From NCBI GenBank assembly GCA_021292105.1, contig CM037865.1:23353928-23417927 (forward strand): DNA of 64,000 nt, given 5' to 3'. Below, piece after piece: positions 26,301 to 36,997 of this stretch (position 1 is its first letter; every line of letters begins with the position of its first letter). The DNA is from Anadara kagoshimensis (Eukaryota; Mollusca; Bivalvia; Arcoida; Arcidae). The notes under the pieces were generated by a model, which was not told the origin of the DNA, searched no databases, and worked only from the letters and a program-made list of their open reading frames with translations. The translations under genes were made by a program, and so were the position numbers.

Positions 26301-29209
26301 AAAAATCCGGTGTTGACTTTTTGACAAGTTTTATCCCGTCTCAGCACGACATATGTAAATGTATCAACTCATTGTAGATATATATAATATCGGTCCAGGT
26401 TCGATTAGATCGCCATGGACAAGAATTCGATCACCAAGGACGAAAAATTCGATCACCAATAAAATTGTTCACGAGTTAAAACGAGTTGTTATCGTCACTT
26501 GTAAAAGAAAAATGTGAAGAATGTTTGGATACGGTAAAATACGAGGTTATATATGTATATATAATAGACGGTATTGGTATAATTCATCATATATACCGAG
26601 CTAGGAATGTCTCTACATATAAATAACCCCGGGCCTATTCGCTACCTTTTGATAGCAAATACCTACTGTATCGTGTTAAAGTCTCCTATCTAGTCATAAC
26701 AATGTTCGCTCTAACATTAAGACCTATTATTAATTTTATATACATGTATATTGGGTCGTGAAAATTAAAGAACCCTATCGATCTATATCTATTTACAGTT
26801 TTTTTCTTTTTTAGATACAATTTCAAAATTTTTATTTCCCACACCTTCAAATAAGGTAAAAAAAAACCAAAAAACAAACTAAAAATGTGTAATTTTGAAA
26901 CAAGAATCTTGATTCCTCTCTACCCATTCATTTCATATTAAAAAAAAAAAATTATAAAACTGTTATTTTGAAACAAGAAGCTTCGAATTGATATCAAGTC
27001 TAAAAACTTTTTAAAAAAATTAGTTTCAATTTGAAACAAGAAGCTTTAAAGAAAACCATTGTGTGTTTAGTTTACTCATTTGCCCCAGATATCAGTTTTC
27101 AGTCCATTTAAAACTTTCCCATGCCCCTGTTTATTGTAGAAAAAATGCCTACTGTTTTAATTATCAATGCTATCGCCACTTAGCCATATAGCTCAAACAC
27201 CAAGTGTCACTTGGCCATGGGTAATATACTTGTGGTTTTTTGTATATTATGGGTATACCACAAAAGGTTATGGATATACCACGTAACATCTCACATGTGT
27301 CAATCAATGTATATTACATACAGCCATGTTAATTGCATAAGCCACTGTATAGATTGAGACAGTCCACAATATACACATCCGATATATAGATATCGTATAC
27401 GGTGAGGTATACGTGTCAAAAATCCCCCATGTTGAGTATAACCCGACAGTGTAACGAGATTGTCAAAAATTGGCAAAATCCCCGAAAAGTTGTAGATATA
27501 TCTACATTCTTACAAAAATTTCGCAAAATTCAGAAAAAATAAATAATTTAATTCAAAATCCAATCAACACATTTTTTACCCTGAAAAATAAGTCAAAACC
27601 ACCCAAATCGCATTCCACCCACCCACACAACACCAACATATAAATGTATTTACTTATTTTAAGATATTTTTTAAGACTAAAACGAAATAAACTCTAAAAG
27701 TATATTGTGAAAAATGTTTAACTACACATTTCATAATAAATTAATAATGAATTAATAAAAATATAAAAAAATCAATAATTACCGTTAATTCATCTGCTCG
27801 TATTGAATTATCTGTATAAATAACTAATTTTTCTGCAGTTAATGGAGAAGTCTCTTTCAACTTTGAGGCCAAGAACATACAGACAGCACCCAATAGTTGT
27901 AACCGAGTCCTTGGTGTGTCTAATACACTTAAAAATCGGTCCACATAATTCATTGATAATGGAAACACCTCTTCCTCACATCTCTGTTCTTCACACACCT
28001 GCAAAAAATGAAATAAAATTGAAAATTAATTTTAGAGTCAAATTTATAGATATCTTCAATCAAGTCATTTAAACCTGCCAACAAATCCATCAACTAAGTA
28101 TACCACCTAACCAGGTATATTCTTCAGCCACTTGTTAATTTTATTTACATTGATTAGACTTCGGCTACACCTTAACATATTTATTAAACTCACAAATTAA
28201 AAAAAATTAAAATAAAATTGTTCAAAAATTCTCCATTGGTCAATTTTACTAAAGCTGCAAACTCCCAGTGCGCAGAATCATATAACTTTGTGCATCGTCG
28301 GTACTCCTGTGAAATTTCTTCCGACTTGTACCTATGACAAAAACCCGACCTCCCAGAAATATTTCATAAAATCCATAATATTCAATATTTTTGCACAATT
28401 CGAAGATCATAATAATCTCTAATCATTTTCCCAACTAACCTTCGAGAATATTTTCCGATATCTTAAGTAGAAATTAGTTAAATGTTTATTTAAAGACACG
28501 AGGTGCTAAAAAATACCTCACAAATCGCTTCATTTTTAGCTCGCGCAACTGCTCCAAATTAAATTCAGGAAAAATCCATTTTTAAATATTTTCTTACAAA
28601 AATTGATTTAAACGTTAGCCAAAAGTGTCTTCTAAAGGACCTTCGCGAAAAAATCGTGAAAAAACATGGATAAAGTGTAATTATAAGCTTTGATATGAAG
28701 GCACTGAAAACGCCAGTCACTGTAATATGCATTCCCGCCATCTTTGTTTTCACTGGGGATGTCGACACGGTGATGCCCAATTTCATTAAATCATATAAAA
28801 TCTAAAAATTAACATTATGAAATAAACTTGGTCTTAAAATAAACAAAAATGCCTCGTCTTTCTAAAAATCTAGCTGTCACGCAAATCTATGAATGAAAAA
28901 TCGATAATTAAGTCTCTTCATTTCATGTGGTATTCAAAGTATTTCATTCAAGGTGACCGGCATTTAGAACCGATTTGGCTGTTCGCCCAGTATAAGAAAA
29001 TTAAAGAAATATACCTCAAGCATCCATTGTGCGACCATTTTCCTCATGTATGGTTTAATGTCAGTTTGAACACATTTGAAGTAAGTTGGTGATGGCATGT
29101 ATTTATCCTCCGTCGCCAACAGATTCTGCAGAACCCTGTCATCCCTTAACAAAACAGGATCCTCGTATGCTCTCTTCAGAGTCTCTGTTTCACAACACAT
29201 CAAGTTCAT
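22719..29209 (-). CDS. ccnd: G1/S-specific cyclin D, complete five-exon gene
   Basis: Regulatory subunit of CDK4/6; it drives Rb phosphorylation and G1-S passage in the nucleus. Coding exons join 29209-29015, 27998-27783, 25972-25813, 23576-23443 and 22895-22719, giving 293 residues (vertebrate D cyclins are about 289-295). Visible motifs: LMCCE at residues 3-7 (LxCxE, Rb binding); MRKMVAQWM from residue 55 (MRAIL-type docking patch); cyclin box roughly 50-150 with KLKET, whose first Lys (111) aligns with CDK4-contacting Lys112 of human D1; a second cyclin fold to about 235; and TTPTDV near the C-terminus, with Thr284-Pro285 at the place of the human Thr286 degron. All introns are GT-AG. The start ATG sits in an AAAAATGA context (A at -3) and gives the family N-terminus. 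Upstream there is a TATA promoter; downstream, AT-rich sequence. Nothing is broken. Identity is certain at D-cyclin level; D1, D2 or D3 cannot be assigned and may not apply in an invertebrate. Confidence 0.96.
23338..23435. repeat. paired (GA)n microsatellites in cyclin D intron 4
   Basis: GA runs at about 23338-23370 and 23411-23435, separated by 40 bp. In the sense direction they are (CT)n, and the second begins right after the exon 4 donor GTAAGTTT. It could act as a polypyrimidine tract-binding element. Confidence 0.9.
23443..23576 (-). CDS. ccnd: cyclin D coding exon 4
   Basis: 134 bp; the split Asp codon (G/AT) is completed after acceptor TCTTTTCAG. It encodes [16 protein letters not shown] and the rest of the second cyclin fold, ending NIDV in phase 0 at donor GTAAGT. 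It is 15 bp, five codons, shorter than the 149 bp I recall for human CCND1, so frame is kept. A (CT)n tract starts two bases after the donor hexamer. Intron 4 (22896-23442) is 547 bp. Confidence 0.93.
24640..24800. promoter_or_regulatory. motif-dense block in cyclin D intron 3, possible enhancer
   Basis: A less AT-rich stretch with an E-box CAGCTG, AGATAAG (GATA factor type), CACCTG, TTTGCAAATG (octamer-like) and GCCAGGTAGG close together. Motif clustering in the longest intron suggests an intronic element. No direct proof. Confidence 0.25.
25709..25795. repeat. GTCCG-rich degenerate repeat in cyclin D intron 3
   Basis: Repeated GTCCG and CGTCCGT words on both sides of the small palindrome AAGATCATATCTT, ending about 20 bp from the exon 3 donor. 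It resembles the GTCTGTCTGTCCG tracts common in molluscan repeats. It is probably an old repeat relic. Confidence 0.5.
25813..25972 (-). CDS. ccnd: cyclin D coding exon 3
   Basis: 160 bp, entering in phase 0 after acceptor CTTGTAG and leaving in phase 1 at ACT-G before donor GTAAGA. It encodes [17 protein letters not shown] and [13 protein letters not shown], the end of the first and start of the second cyclin fold. Intron 3 (23577-25812) is the longest at 2236 bp. Confidence 0.95.
26390..26460 (+). repeat. short tandem ATTCGATCACCAAGGA units, intron 2
   Basis: Three related 22-25 bp units around TTCGATNNNATCNCCA. Intronic and of no evident function. Confidence 0.5.
26890..27060 (+). repeat. 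diverged tandem repeat, intron 2
   Basis: The phrase TTTTGAAACAAGAAGCTT recurs three times at about 70-bp spacing with variable AT-rich filler. Confidence 0.45.
27783..27998 (-). CDS. ccnd: cyclin D coding exon 2
   Basis: Exactly 216 bp, 72 codons, phase 0 on both sides. Acceptor TTTTTTGCAG and donor GTAATT. It carries the heart of the cyclin box: [22 protein letters not shown], the KLKET segment and YTDNSI. Intron 1 (27999-29014) is 1016 bp; intron 2 (25973-27782) is 1810 bp. Confidence 0.95.
29015..29209 (-). CDS. ccnd: cyclin D coding exon 1
   Basis: Encodes 65 residues from the start Met to the conserved WMLE, ending in phase 0 at GAG before the donor GTATAT. It contains the LxCxE Rb-binding motif and the MRKMVAQW helix that opens the cyclin box. 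From memory, human CCND1 exon 1 has 66 codons and ends at the same WMLE. Confidence 0.95.
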
Positions 29210-29504
29210 TTTTAGTTGAAATATGAAAGACTTTTACACTAAAATAAATAGTTAATGAAATTCCAATAATTTATAAATAACTACACGTCTTTAAAAACTA
29301 CAAACGAACCACCATGTCCGTGAGTAAAATTCTCCAATGGTGTTTTTCTGCAAATCTCAAAATCGTGTTATAAATATAAATATAATCAGCTGTGATCGAC
29401 GTTGGTATTTCGTAAATTTTGCTTGTTTGGCCGGATGATTAAAATAAAATTTCCAGTAATAATTTCTTGAACACAGCACAGTGTAGCTCCTGTGAGCTCA
29501 ACCG

Positions 29505-29545
29505 GCCTACAAACTGCAATGCCTCAACACTGTATTATATATACA
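29505..29545 (-). promoter_or_regulatory. putative cyclin D core promoter (TATA plus initiator)
   Basis: On the minus strand TATATATAA lies at 29543-29535. A TTGCAGTTT initiator-like site has its A at 29515, 26-28 bp downstream, which is close to normal TATA-Inr spacing. This would give a 5' UTR of about 305 bp if no 5' intron exists. Inferred from motif spacing only. Confidence 0.55.
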
Positions 29546-29613
29546 CCCCCGAAGTCAAATGCTTTCAGTCAATGAATTCCTATCAAGATCCGATTTACCC
29601 CTTTGTTTAGTTT

Positions 29614-29625
29614 TGCGCCTGCGCA
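29614..29625. promoter_or_regulatory. NRF1-like palindromic GC site
   Basis: TGCGCCTGCGCA differs by one base from the NRF1 palindrome TGCGCATGCGCA. It lies about 100 bp upstream of the inferred transcription start and is an unusual GC-rich island in AT-rich sequence. Confidence 0.45.
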
Positions 29626-29829
29626 CTTACAAGTAGGTTGGGAGAATCACTAACTGATCAACAGTATGGTCAAGTTGTATAATACAATCGTTTTCAATTT
29701 TATAAATAAATTAAATTTTTGCTATGGAATTAATAGATTATATAAGTATACACTACGTTAAGTCTTAAACTCGACTTTTTTCAATGAAAAACTTGATCAA
29801 ATTCTTTCTTCATTCTCTTGAAACCCTTA

Positions 29830-29847
29830 CTCATGAATATTCATGAG
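29830..29847. promoter_or_regulatory. perfect 18-bp palindrome upstream of cyclin D
   Basis: CTCATGAATATTCATGAG is its own reverse complement. It sits about 315-330 bp upstream of the inferred start, suited to a dimeric factor. No specific factor can be named. Confidence 0.4.
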
Positions 29848-30311
29848 CACTCATTATTTCTCGTCACGTATTCGACAAACGGCTTATATCTATCTGTGCT
29901 ACTGGGCTGAACAGTTGTTCACACCCGAATTTTTTTCTACTCTCGGGTACAACACTTTTGATTATTCGGAAAATTAAAATCATCACCGATTTGACGAGAA
30001 AGATTCCTGAGCAAGAGCATTTGTGGCTGTGCTATTTTATTTTTTAATCATGAATTTTCTGAAAATAATAAAATGGAAACCCCCAACTTCATGCAGTTCA
30101 TATGATATGGTTGCCGAGCTGCACGTCTATTTTTGATGCAAAATTAAAATTTAGGCCATATTTTTTATCAAAAGGGTATAAAGGGGGTTGATATGTGATC
30201 AACTATATATAGACCACATTTTATTTTTCGATGAATGAAAGTTTGCTGGTTGCAGTTGCGATTAACGGCACCGTCACGCCCTTTTGAGTTTTTGCAGAAT
30301 TGACATTTCTG

Positions 30312-30354
30312 ATTGGTCCAAATTTACGCCAATACTCATATAGACCCCGCCTCC
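30312..30354 (-). promoter_or_regulatory. GC-box and CCAAT-box pair, distal promoter candidate
   Basis: On the minus strand GGAGGCGGGG (30354-30345) is followed by CCAAT within GGACCAATCAG near 30318. This is a classical promoter pairing about 800 bp above the TATA box. It may mark an alternative upstream promoter or an enhancer. Confidence 0.35.
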
Positions 30355-30359
30355 TTCGA

Positions 30360-32120
30360 TATTGTCGCGTGCAGCTGTGGTGTAGGGAGGGTTAATTTTG
30401 CTTTTGGGGACAAATTATCGAAATCATTCAACCGTTTCTCCACTTACTTTTTATCCTGGGGTGAAACAAACATCCCCCTACAATCTATTGTTTAATGGTG
30501 ATAATGATTGTGTCACAATAGATGGTCACAGATTAATTAATAATAATAAATGGAAAGAAAAAAAACCACACACACGCACGCACGCACACACAAAAAAATT
30601 AAATCATCTTGATTTTTTTACCAAAGCAAATTATATTGGGTCCATTTTCAAAATTACTTGTCATATGTATTTTTTTTCTAAAGTTCATTTTTTTAATTGT
30701 TATCATTTTTGGGGGTAAATTTCAAACATATGTAACAACCTTTCAAATTATTGAAGAAACTTAATTAATTTACTTACTTGCAAACCAAAACAAATCATCC
30801 TCACTATTTTCGTCACTAGCTACAGAATTCGATTATTATTATTATTAATATTATTATTATTTACTTTGTTGCAGTCTTCAAATATTTGCCGATTCCTTAT
30901 TTTTTTTTTAGAAAAAGTTAATGGTTCCAAGTTAATTGCGAATTCAAAGTTCAGATTTTAAAAGTAGAGTCAAAAATGTGGTAAGGGTTAAAATGAAAAT
31001 AAAAAATAAAAAATAAATAAATGACAATGATAATAATAATAAAAAGAAAAATTATGTTTTGTACAGATATGTTCAAAATGATTCCATTTGATCATGTTTA
31101 GGTTTTCAATGGCAATTAAAATTTAGTGGAGGGCGTCCTAAAAGTAGTGCATTGCAATGATATCTGCAAGAATGTTTTAAATCGGTGCGAAAGTAGCCTC
31201 ACGGTGTAAGGGAAGTAACTGTTGACGCGTTTATTTTTGTCCGTAACCAAGGTTATAAGGGAAACAAATCGTATAAATATTGATCGTGATTTAGCCTAGC
31301 AACAGTTAGTTACCTTGGAGAGCATCAAAATACTAAAAAACTTAATTTTGAAAAATACTTCTTACGCGTTTAATTTTATGATTTTACGTCACGTCGCCAT
31401 TGTTTGTCGTCAAAATACTGGCCAAAATTTTAAAAAAAATGTACCAAATATAAATTTAATATAGATATCGTGAACCTCGAGTGTCATTTACTCTTTTAAC
31501 ATTGATAACAATTAATAAAATAAAATAATAATGAAAACAAAAGAAAAAGAGAGAGAAAAAAGAAACAATCAATTCATTCACCCGAGAATTGGAGGAGATC
31601 TCTGGGTTTACAAGTATAAACTTATGGTTTCCAGTGGTATTTGGCAAATTCAATTCAGTTTGGCGTTATTTTGAAAGAAATCGAATTTGAAACCATCCCA
31701 GTAAAAACTTTGTGTTTCCGAGTTGTTGGTTTTATAAAGACCGGTTTTAGTTGGTTCAGAAATTTCCAAGAACATAAAAATGGTCATTTGTTTGGTTCAA
31801 CAATAGATGGTTTGATAATTCCATCAGCTTGGTTCAAACACCAGTGTCAAATAAATACTTGGTAACACCATACTACCAAGTATATGATAAGTTGATACAT
31901 TTTACCAATTGCTATAGTTAATTGATGCTTGGTTTTACATCACATTTTAATACCATTAACATAAAGATGGTAGGTATTTGAATCAATGTGAAAAACAAGT
32001 GCTTGGTCCGACTACAAGGGCTGATTGATATGATGCGAGCCTCATTTGTAAGGGTTTGGATTAGATAAGTTTATAAGGTGTTCTGTCAAGTTAAGCTAGG
32101 TGTCTTATCAACTTTAGCGA
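30360..32120. other. upstream flank of cyclin D, no gene seen
   Basis: AT-rich, with ATT and ATA short runs at about 30835-30860 and the inverted repeat at 31208. From about 31730 rightwards GTTTGGTTCA words lead into the 35-bp minisatellite. Confidence 0.55.
31208..31316. repeat. 109-bp inverted repeat upstream of cyclin D
   Basis: AAGGGAAGTAACTGTTG and CAACAGTTAGTTACCTT can pair across about 75 bp that contains a second ACCAAGGTTATAAGGG word. It could be a small MITE; single copy. Confidence 0.4.
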
Positions 32121-32440
32121 AGTGTTTGGTTCATTCATTTGAACAAGTTTAACTGGTGTTTGGTTCAACCATTATATCGGAGTTAGCCTCTGTGTTTAGT
32201 TCAATTGTTACATCGGATTTAGCAACTTATTTTGTTTAATCAATATATCAGATTTAGCTAGGTGTCCTGACCAATTTAGAGGAGTGTTGGTTCCATAGTT
32301 ATATCAGATGAAGCTGGGTGTTTGGTTCAAACATTATATTTAGTTTACCTGGGTGTTTCATTCAATTTTATATCAGTTTCAGCTAGGCGTTTGGTTCAAT
32401 TTTATACCAGGTATAGCTAGGCGTTCTGTCAAATTTGGTG
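32121..32440 (+). repeat. about 35-bp minisatellite, roughly nine diverged units
   Basis: GTGTTTGGTTCAATTTTATA then TCAGNTTNAGCTAG recurs, e.g. at 32122, 32155, 32192, 32232, 32284, 32319, 32353, 32388 and 32421, with spacing mostly 33-37 bp. Older on the left, cleaner on the right. Confidence 0.75.
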
Positions 32441-32788
32441 AAGTTTGGTCAATCGTAACACAAGCAGTTCGGTTAACTCACCTTTGCAGCTTTGAGGATA
32501 CCACCTTTAAAGCTGAAGTCATAGCCCAAGCAGTTCGATGACCTCAACTATTTCGTTTTGTTGCTTTTGTATAAGAAAAAGAAAAACGAAACATATAAAA
32601 AAACATGAACTTGGCAACAACCAACGCAACCAAAAATACGAAACTACAAGTCAAAGATGAAACAACCAAATCAGACAATACAAAAAGAACAAAAATATGG
32701 ACCACCGATTATAGAATGTCCGACTTTGGACTGACACTGGGGTTATTATAAATCTACAGTGGTGTAGTGGTGGCACTATTAGACGACT

Positions 32789-32872
32789 CTGCAGCATCTC
32801 CTAATGAAGTCCAAAGCTTAATAAAGCCCGGGCGTCATCAGTAGGCGTTGGGCATTATTAGTAAGTGTTACA
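32789..32872 (+). mobile_element. MITE-2 mini copy
   Basis: 84 bp: CTCCTAATGAAGTCCAAAG, AAAGCCCGGGCGTCATCAG and end GTAAGTGTTACA. It abuts the (CT)n run at 32876. Confidence 0.6.
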
Positions 32873-32873
32873 T

Positions 32874-32875
<2 letters not shown>

Positions 32876-32932
<57 letters not shown>
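32876..32932 (+). repeat. (CT)n microsatellite
   Basis: About 28 pure CT units, starting at the right end of the mini MITE-2 copy. Confidence 0.95.
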
Positions 32933-32936
<4 letters not shown>

Positions 32937-33250
32937 CGCTTGTTTTACAGTGCAAAATAAATACTCGCACAGAAAACATACTATTAATGACAATATCATA
33001 TACCACTTTTGAATGCAATATTTCATAAATATTCAAAAGTAGCACCTGGCAACTTTTTGCATCACAAACTGGACCAAAAGCCTCCATTTTCATAAATTTC
33101 AATATTTACAATCTACATATCATATATCTTATTTATTACGTTGGGTGGTAAATACATTTGTAAAATAAACAAAATTGAACAGGTTGTAAATTTTTATAGT
33201 ACAAATCTAATGACGAGACGAAAAGTCAAAATACACACAATCTACTACAG

Positions 33251-33462
33251 TACAGACCAGTCGAAAGTTTAACACTGAGCTAACATATCATGGCCGAGTT
33301 GACATTTCATCTTGGCCCTTTATCATCAGCTGTATCTAATAGCTATTTCTCGACAGCGTTTCGTCAGCTGGTAACCATCTATCGACAGTTATCCATATCT
33401 CGACCACTCGGCTTCGACTCCTTTTCGTTAGCCAAGTGTTTAAACTCCCGACAGGTCTGTAC
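33251..33462 (+). mobile_element. MITE-1, copy 2
   Basis: TACAGACCAGTCGAAAGTTT on the left and TTCGTTAGCCAAGTGTTTAA...CGACAGGTCTGTA on the right. Internal TCGACAG words recur. 212 bp. Confidence 0.9.
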
Positions 33463-34007
33463 TGCGCGTTGTAAATTTTTTAAGTTCACTTTTATGGACA
33501 AATTCAACTTTATAAATTCTAAACGTCTCGATGTTATATAAATAAACGTATGTAGTACTGTCAGGTGGCTACTTTTGAAATTTTTAAAGTAGCACTTATG
33601 AGTACATTAGGCTTACATTTCTTAAGTAATAACATATTTGTCCTCGATTTTTTTTGCAATTTTTGTCAATAAATATGATGTGCCTGACACCGTCGAGGGA
33701 TCGATCAAGCACATTAACACCATCCACAGACTTGACAATCCTGTTGCATAACCTGACAATGTCTAGCAGTAAAGTTGATCTAAAAATTGCAAGACAATCA
33801 CTGCAACGTAATCCGTCCAGTCAAGCAACACCAAGACCATTATATCAAAAAATTTTGCATGCAAATAACACTGGGATGGAGAGGGTTCTACAAAAGCATT
33901 TTAACCACACCATCGGTCACATATATGCCATGATGTTCAGTTGTCCATCCAAAACCGGAAGTTTTATAAGCAACGAATTTTAGTATTTGTTTATCGCAAA
34001 TTTTGTT
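33463..34007. other. non-coding stretch, no gene recognised
   Basis: A 109-codon plus frame at 33654-33983 is present, but its length is within chance and the product is unrecognised. Confidence 0.45.
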
Positions 34008-34250
34008 TTATTATTACCCCCCCCCCCCCGCAAACTAGTTTGAGGGGGGGGGTATATAGGAATCACCATCTCTGTCTGTCTGCAGTCTGTGAAATCGTGT
34101 CCGGGTCATAATTCATTAATGCATTGGACGACTCTCATGAAACTTCACTTGAATAATCTTCATGGTCCAAAGGTGTGTCATGAATTTGAACCAAGGTCAT
34201 ATCGGAAAGGTCAAGGTCGCAGGAAAACTTTAAATGTTGGGAGCAGAGGA
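34008..34250 (+). repeat. dispersed repeat R with C-run / G-run hairpin
   Basis: A C tract, the palindrome GCAAACTAGTTTG and a G tract form a strong hairpin at 34017-34052. Then follow GTATATAGGAATCACCATC, CTGTCTGTCTGC and a tail with CCAAGGTCATATCGGAAAGG. The tail style is common in molluscan dispersed repeats. A related 5' part sits reversed at 36895. Confidence 0.6.
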
Positions 34251-35193
34251 TATTTAGCTCTCAAGAGACAGTTCTAGTTATGTCCTTCAAACGAAGTGTG
34301 TAGAATATTGGTTTTGCTGCGTTTCTTCTTTCCCGCTTCAGCCCTTGTCTAGAGACGGCTCCTCGGATATAAGTTCATGGGAATAATATAGGATTGGTGT
34401 AGTCGAGCCTTCCGCTATTCTTTTTTTGGGTCCATTTTGGACAGAACAAAACAAAAAGCACACACAAAAACACAGTCAAGTCTCAGTCTTATAATGAATG
34501 GGCATCTACGAGTATGTTTTACAATTTGATATGATCGAAATATTATAATAATATTGAACCGCTCTATTTGTTAATTATAATATAATGCACACCTTACAAG
34601 GTGGGATATTTTATTCAAAATGACATGGAATGCAGGAAATATCCCGATTCTATCGCTAAAATTATGAATATAATCTCCGAAATATGAATAAAATTACGTT
34701 AATTTACGATATTACCGTGTAATCCTAAATTTTTATCTTCCATATTTTTAGTTCAACACAATAAGACATTTTAAATATTTTAAAACACAATAAATTAAAT
34801 GACATATTATTTATAACATTTTAATAAATTATCTTTTTTCTTCCTTGGAACAATTGTTTTATTTAAAGAAATCGGGGGCGACGGTGCCTGCTTTTTTACG
34901 CGAGGAAAGATAATCTTTGAAACATTTCAAAAACAATTCAAGATGATAAATTTTCAAACAAAACTCTTGATAATCCTGATACATGTATATGGAATTTAAA
35001 GAAAAATCCTTGATTGTCATATCACAAATATTTGTAAAACAAAAAACTGCTTTGATTTAAAAGAAAAAATGCTTATGATGAACCCCTGGGAGAGAAATTC
35101 GTTCAATAGGTCGGCAATTAAAGAATTTGGTTTTTAAAAAAAACAGATAGAAGTGACAATAAATACTAATTTTCTGTGTAAATAGTTATTACA

Positions 35194-35398
35194 TGCTGTC
35201 GAAAGTTTAACACTAACTAACGAAAAAGTTACGAATCGGCAGCTCATCGGGGTCGGTGTTTATCTCGACATTTCGACAGCTGCCATACATCTATCTCTCT
35301 CGATAGCGTTTTCGACAGCTAGCTATCGATATCTCGACTATTCACATCGAACTTCGAATTTTCGTTTGTTCAGTGTTAAACTTTCGACAGGTTTGTAC
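35194..35398 (+). mobile_element. MITE-1, copy 3, left end clipped
   Basis: Begins at CTGTCGAAAGTTTAACACT without the outermost TACAGAC; the right end CAGTGTTAAACTTTCGACAG with GTTTGTAC is intact. The interior shares ATCGGCAGCTCATC with the 42375 copy. Confidence 0.88.
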
Positions 35399-35999
35399 CG
35401 TATGACATGTAGTGGGTATTGACACGGATTATCGTTTCGTGTTAACTAGATTAAATGGTTCTTCTTCACTGCCAATGTTTACAAACAAATTCCATTGTGA
35501 AAAGTGAGATTTCACTAACAATAGAAAATCACACAATTGTTCTTCCTCTGAAATCAATCACTTTTATTTTTAACTAAAAGCTATTTTTGGGGGACCTATT
35601 TACGTATTTCAAAAATACAACTCCAAGCACTTTAATTACAGTGTCATATTGTCCCTTTTACAGTCATGTTGATTCCCAAACAATTTTAACAATTACAAAA
35701 CTAGTTTTATTAAGTGCTGCCTTTGATTTAAAAAGCAATACCAGTAGTAAATTGTCCGTGTTATTTATTTTACTTTTTATTGAAAACAGTACCAACGTAC
35801 TAAAAGTACTAGCCTCCATATTGCGACTAAACGAACTTGTTTCAGAGAATAACACTACAAGACACCGGTACTATTTGAATCTAGTTTTGTAGATAAACTT
35901 TTTTCTTTCCATCCATTTACAAAAGCCAATCTCGTGGTATTCAATTTCTTTGAGTGGCGAGTGGTCAAAAGTGCCTTCTTACAGATCATGAGCAGCGCC

Positions 36000-36345
36000 T
36001 ACCGCTAAGAGTCTTTGAACCCAGCCTCGAAAGAGTATGTTCCAGATGAATTCTAAGGTGTTATAATACTGTCTGATTATCCATCATTCCATGAAGCTAT
36101 GGAGAGCTTTGATTTCAGACTAGAAAACTTGTGACTCAATTGAACAGTAGGGCCATACAATCCAATCTTCACGAAGCTGTATATGTTCTTTGATTTAAGT
36201 TTGGAAGAGACCATGTCCCCACGATAGTTCTTATATCCAGTCTGGAAGACAGTACGACCCCATGGGATACTAATGAGAAGAAGACTTAAAGAAGTTATGG
36301 TCCTTTGAAACTCATGACATCTTTGAATCCAGCCACGATAGACAT
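36000..36345 (+). repeat. possible degenerate repeat, about 90-100 bp period
   Basis: CTTTGAACCCAGCCTCGAAA, CTTTGATTTCAGACTAGAAA, CTTTGATTTAAGTTTGGAAG and CTTTGAATCCAGCCACGATA recur near 36013, 36108, 36189 and 36319. This probably explains the 114-codon minus-strand frame here. Confidence 0.4.
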
Positions 36346-36894
36346 CCATAAAAAACTGATCGTCGAAAGTTTGCTTCCAGAACACAAGCACTTTTAGAAT
36401 CTGGTCAGAGTTTTTTGGCAATTGTTTATTCGATTTTTAGTCCCGCTCAAACATAACGTTAAAGTGAAAAAAAACCTAAAAACTGACCAAGATGCTAGAT
36501 ATCTGTTTTTAAATTACATGTACATGTATTAGGAAGGTTTCGATGGAATTCGAAAATGGTGTTACAATAGTTTTGCAACAACACATGCGGACAAGAATAA
36601 TAATTTAGTGTTTGTCCAAAGTAGGGGCCTTGCTAACGAGTTATCTTCTTGATTTTATTTGTTTTGTCGCGCCTTTTATTCTTGATTGCATCAGCTATTG
36701 GCGGGTACATGTTATTTGCCTGTCCTGCGAGACATAGACGCGGGGTTGCCACCGATGTCGTTGTCTTAATTCATACGAAGGAGGGGGGGGGCTTGATCAA
36801 ATTAATAATCGATATATACTTCATCTTGGATCACACTACAACACATTGTCTCATGTTGTTTTAAATTTGTGTCAAGCTTGATAAAAATTCATCC

Positions 36895-36997
36895 ATAGAT
36901 ATGAAAGATATAAAGAGGATGGGACAGACAGCCAGACAGACGGGATGATTTCTCTCTCTCTATATATATATATCCCCCTGAACTTTGTTTGCAGCAA
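36895..36997 (-). repeat. dispersed repeat R, partial, reversed
   Basis: GGACAGACAGCCAGACAGAC, a short CT/TA microsatellite, then TATATCCCCCTGAACTTTG and GTTTGCAGC, the reverse of the start of the 34008 repeat. Confidence 0.55.

Noticed and set aside
28565-28786. ORF within cyclin D intron 1
   Set aside because: Lies wholly inside the 1016-bp intron, has no splice support and no recognisable domain.
36077-36421. 114-codon minus-strand ORF
   Set aside because: It overlaps degenerate CTTTGA(T/A)TYCAG repeats; the open frame is likely a repeat artefact.
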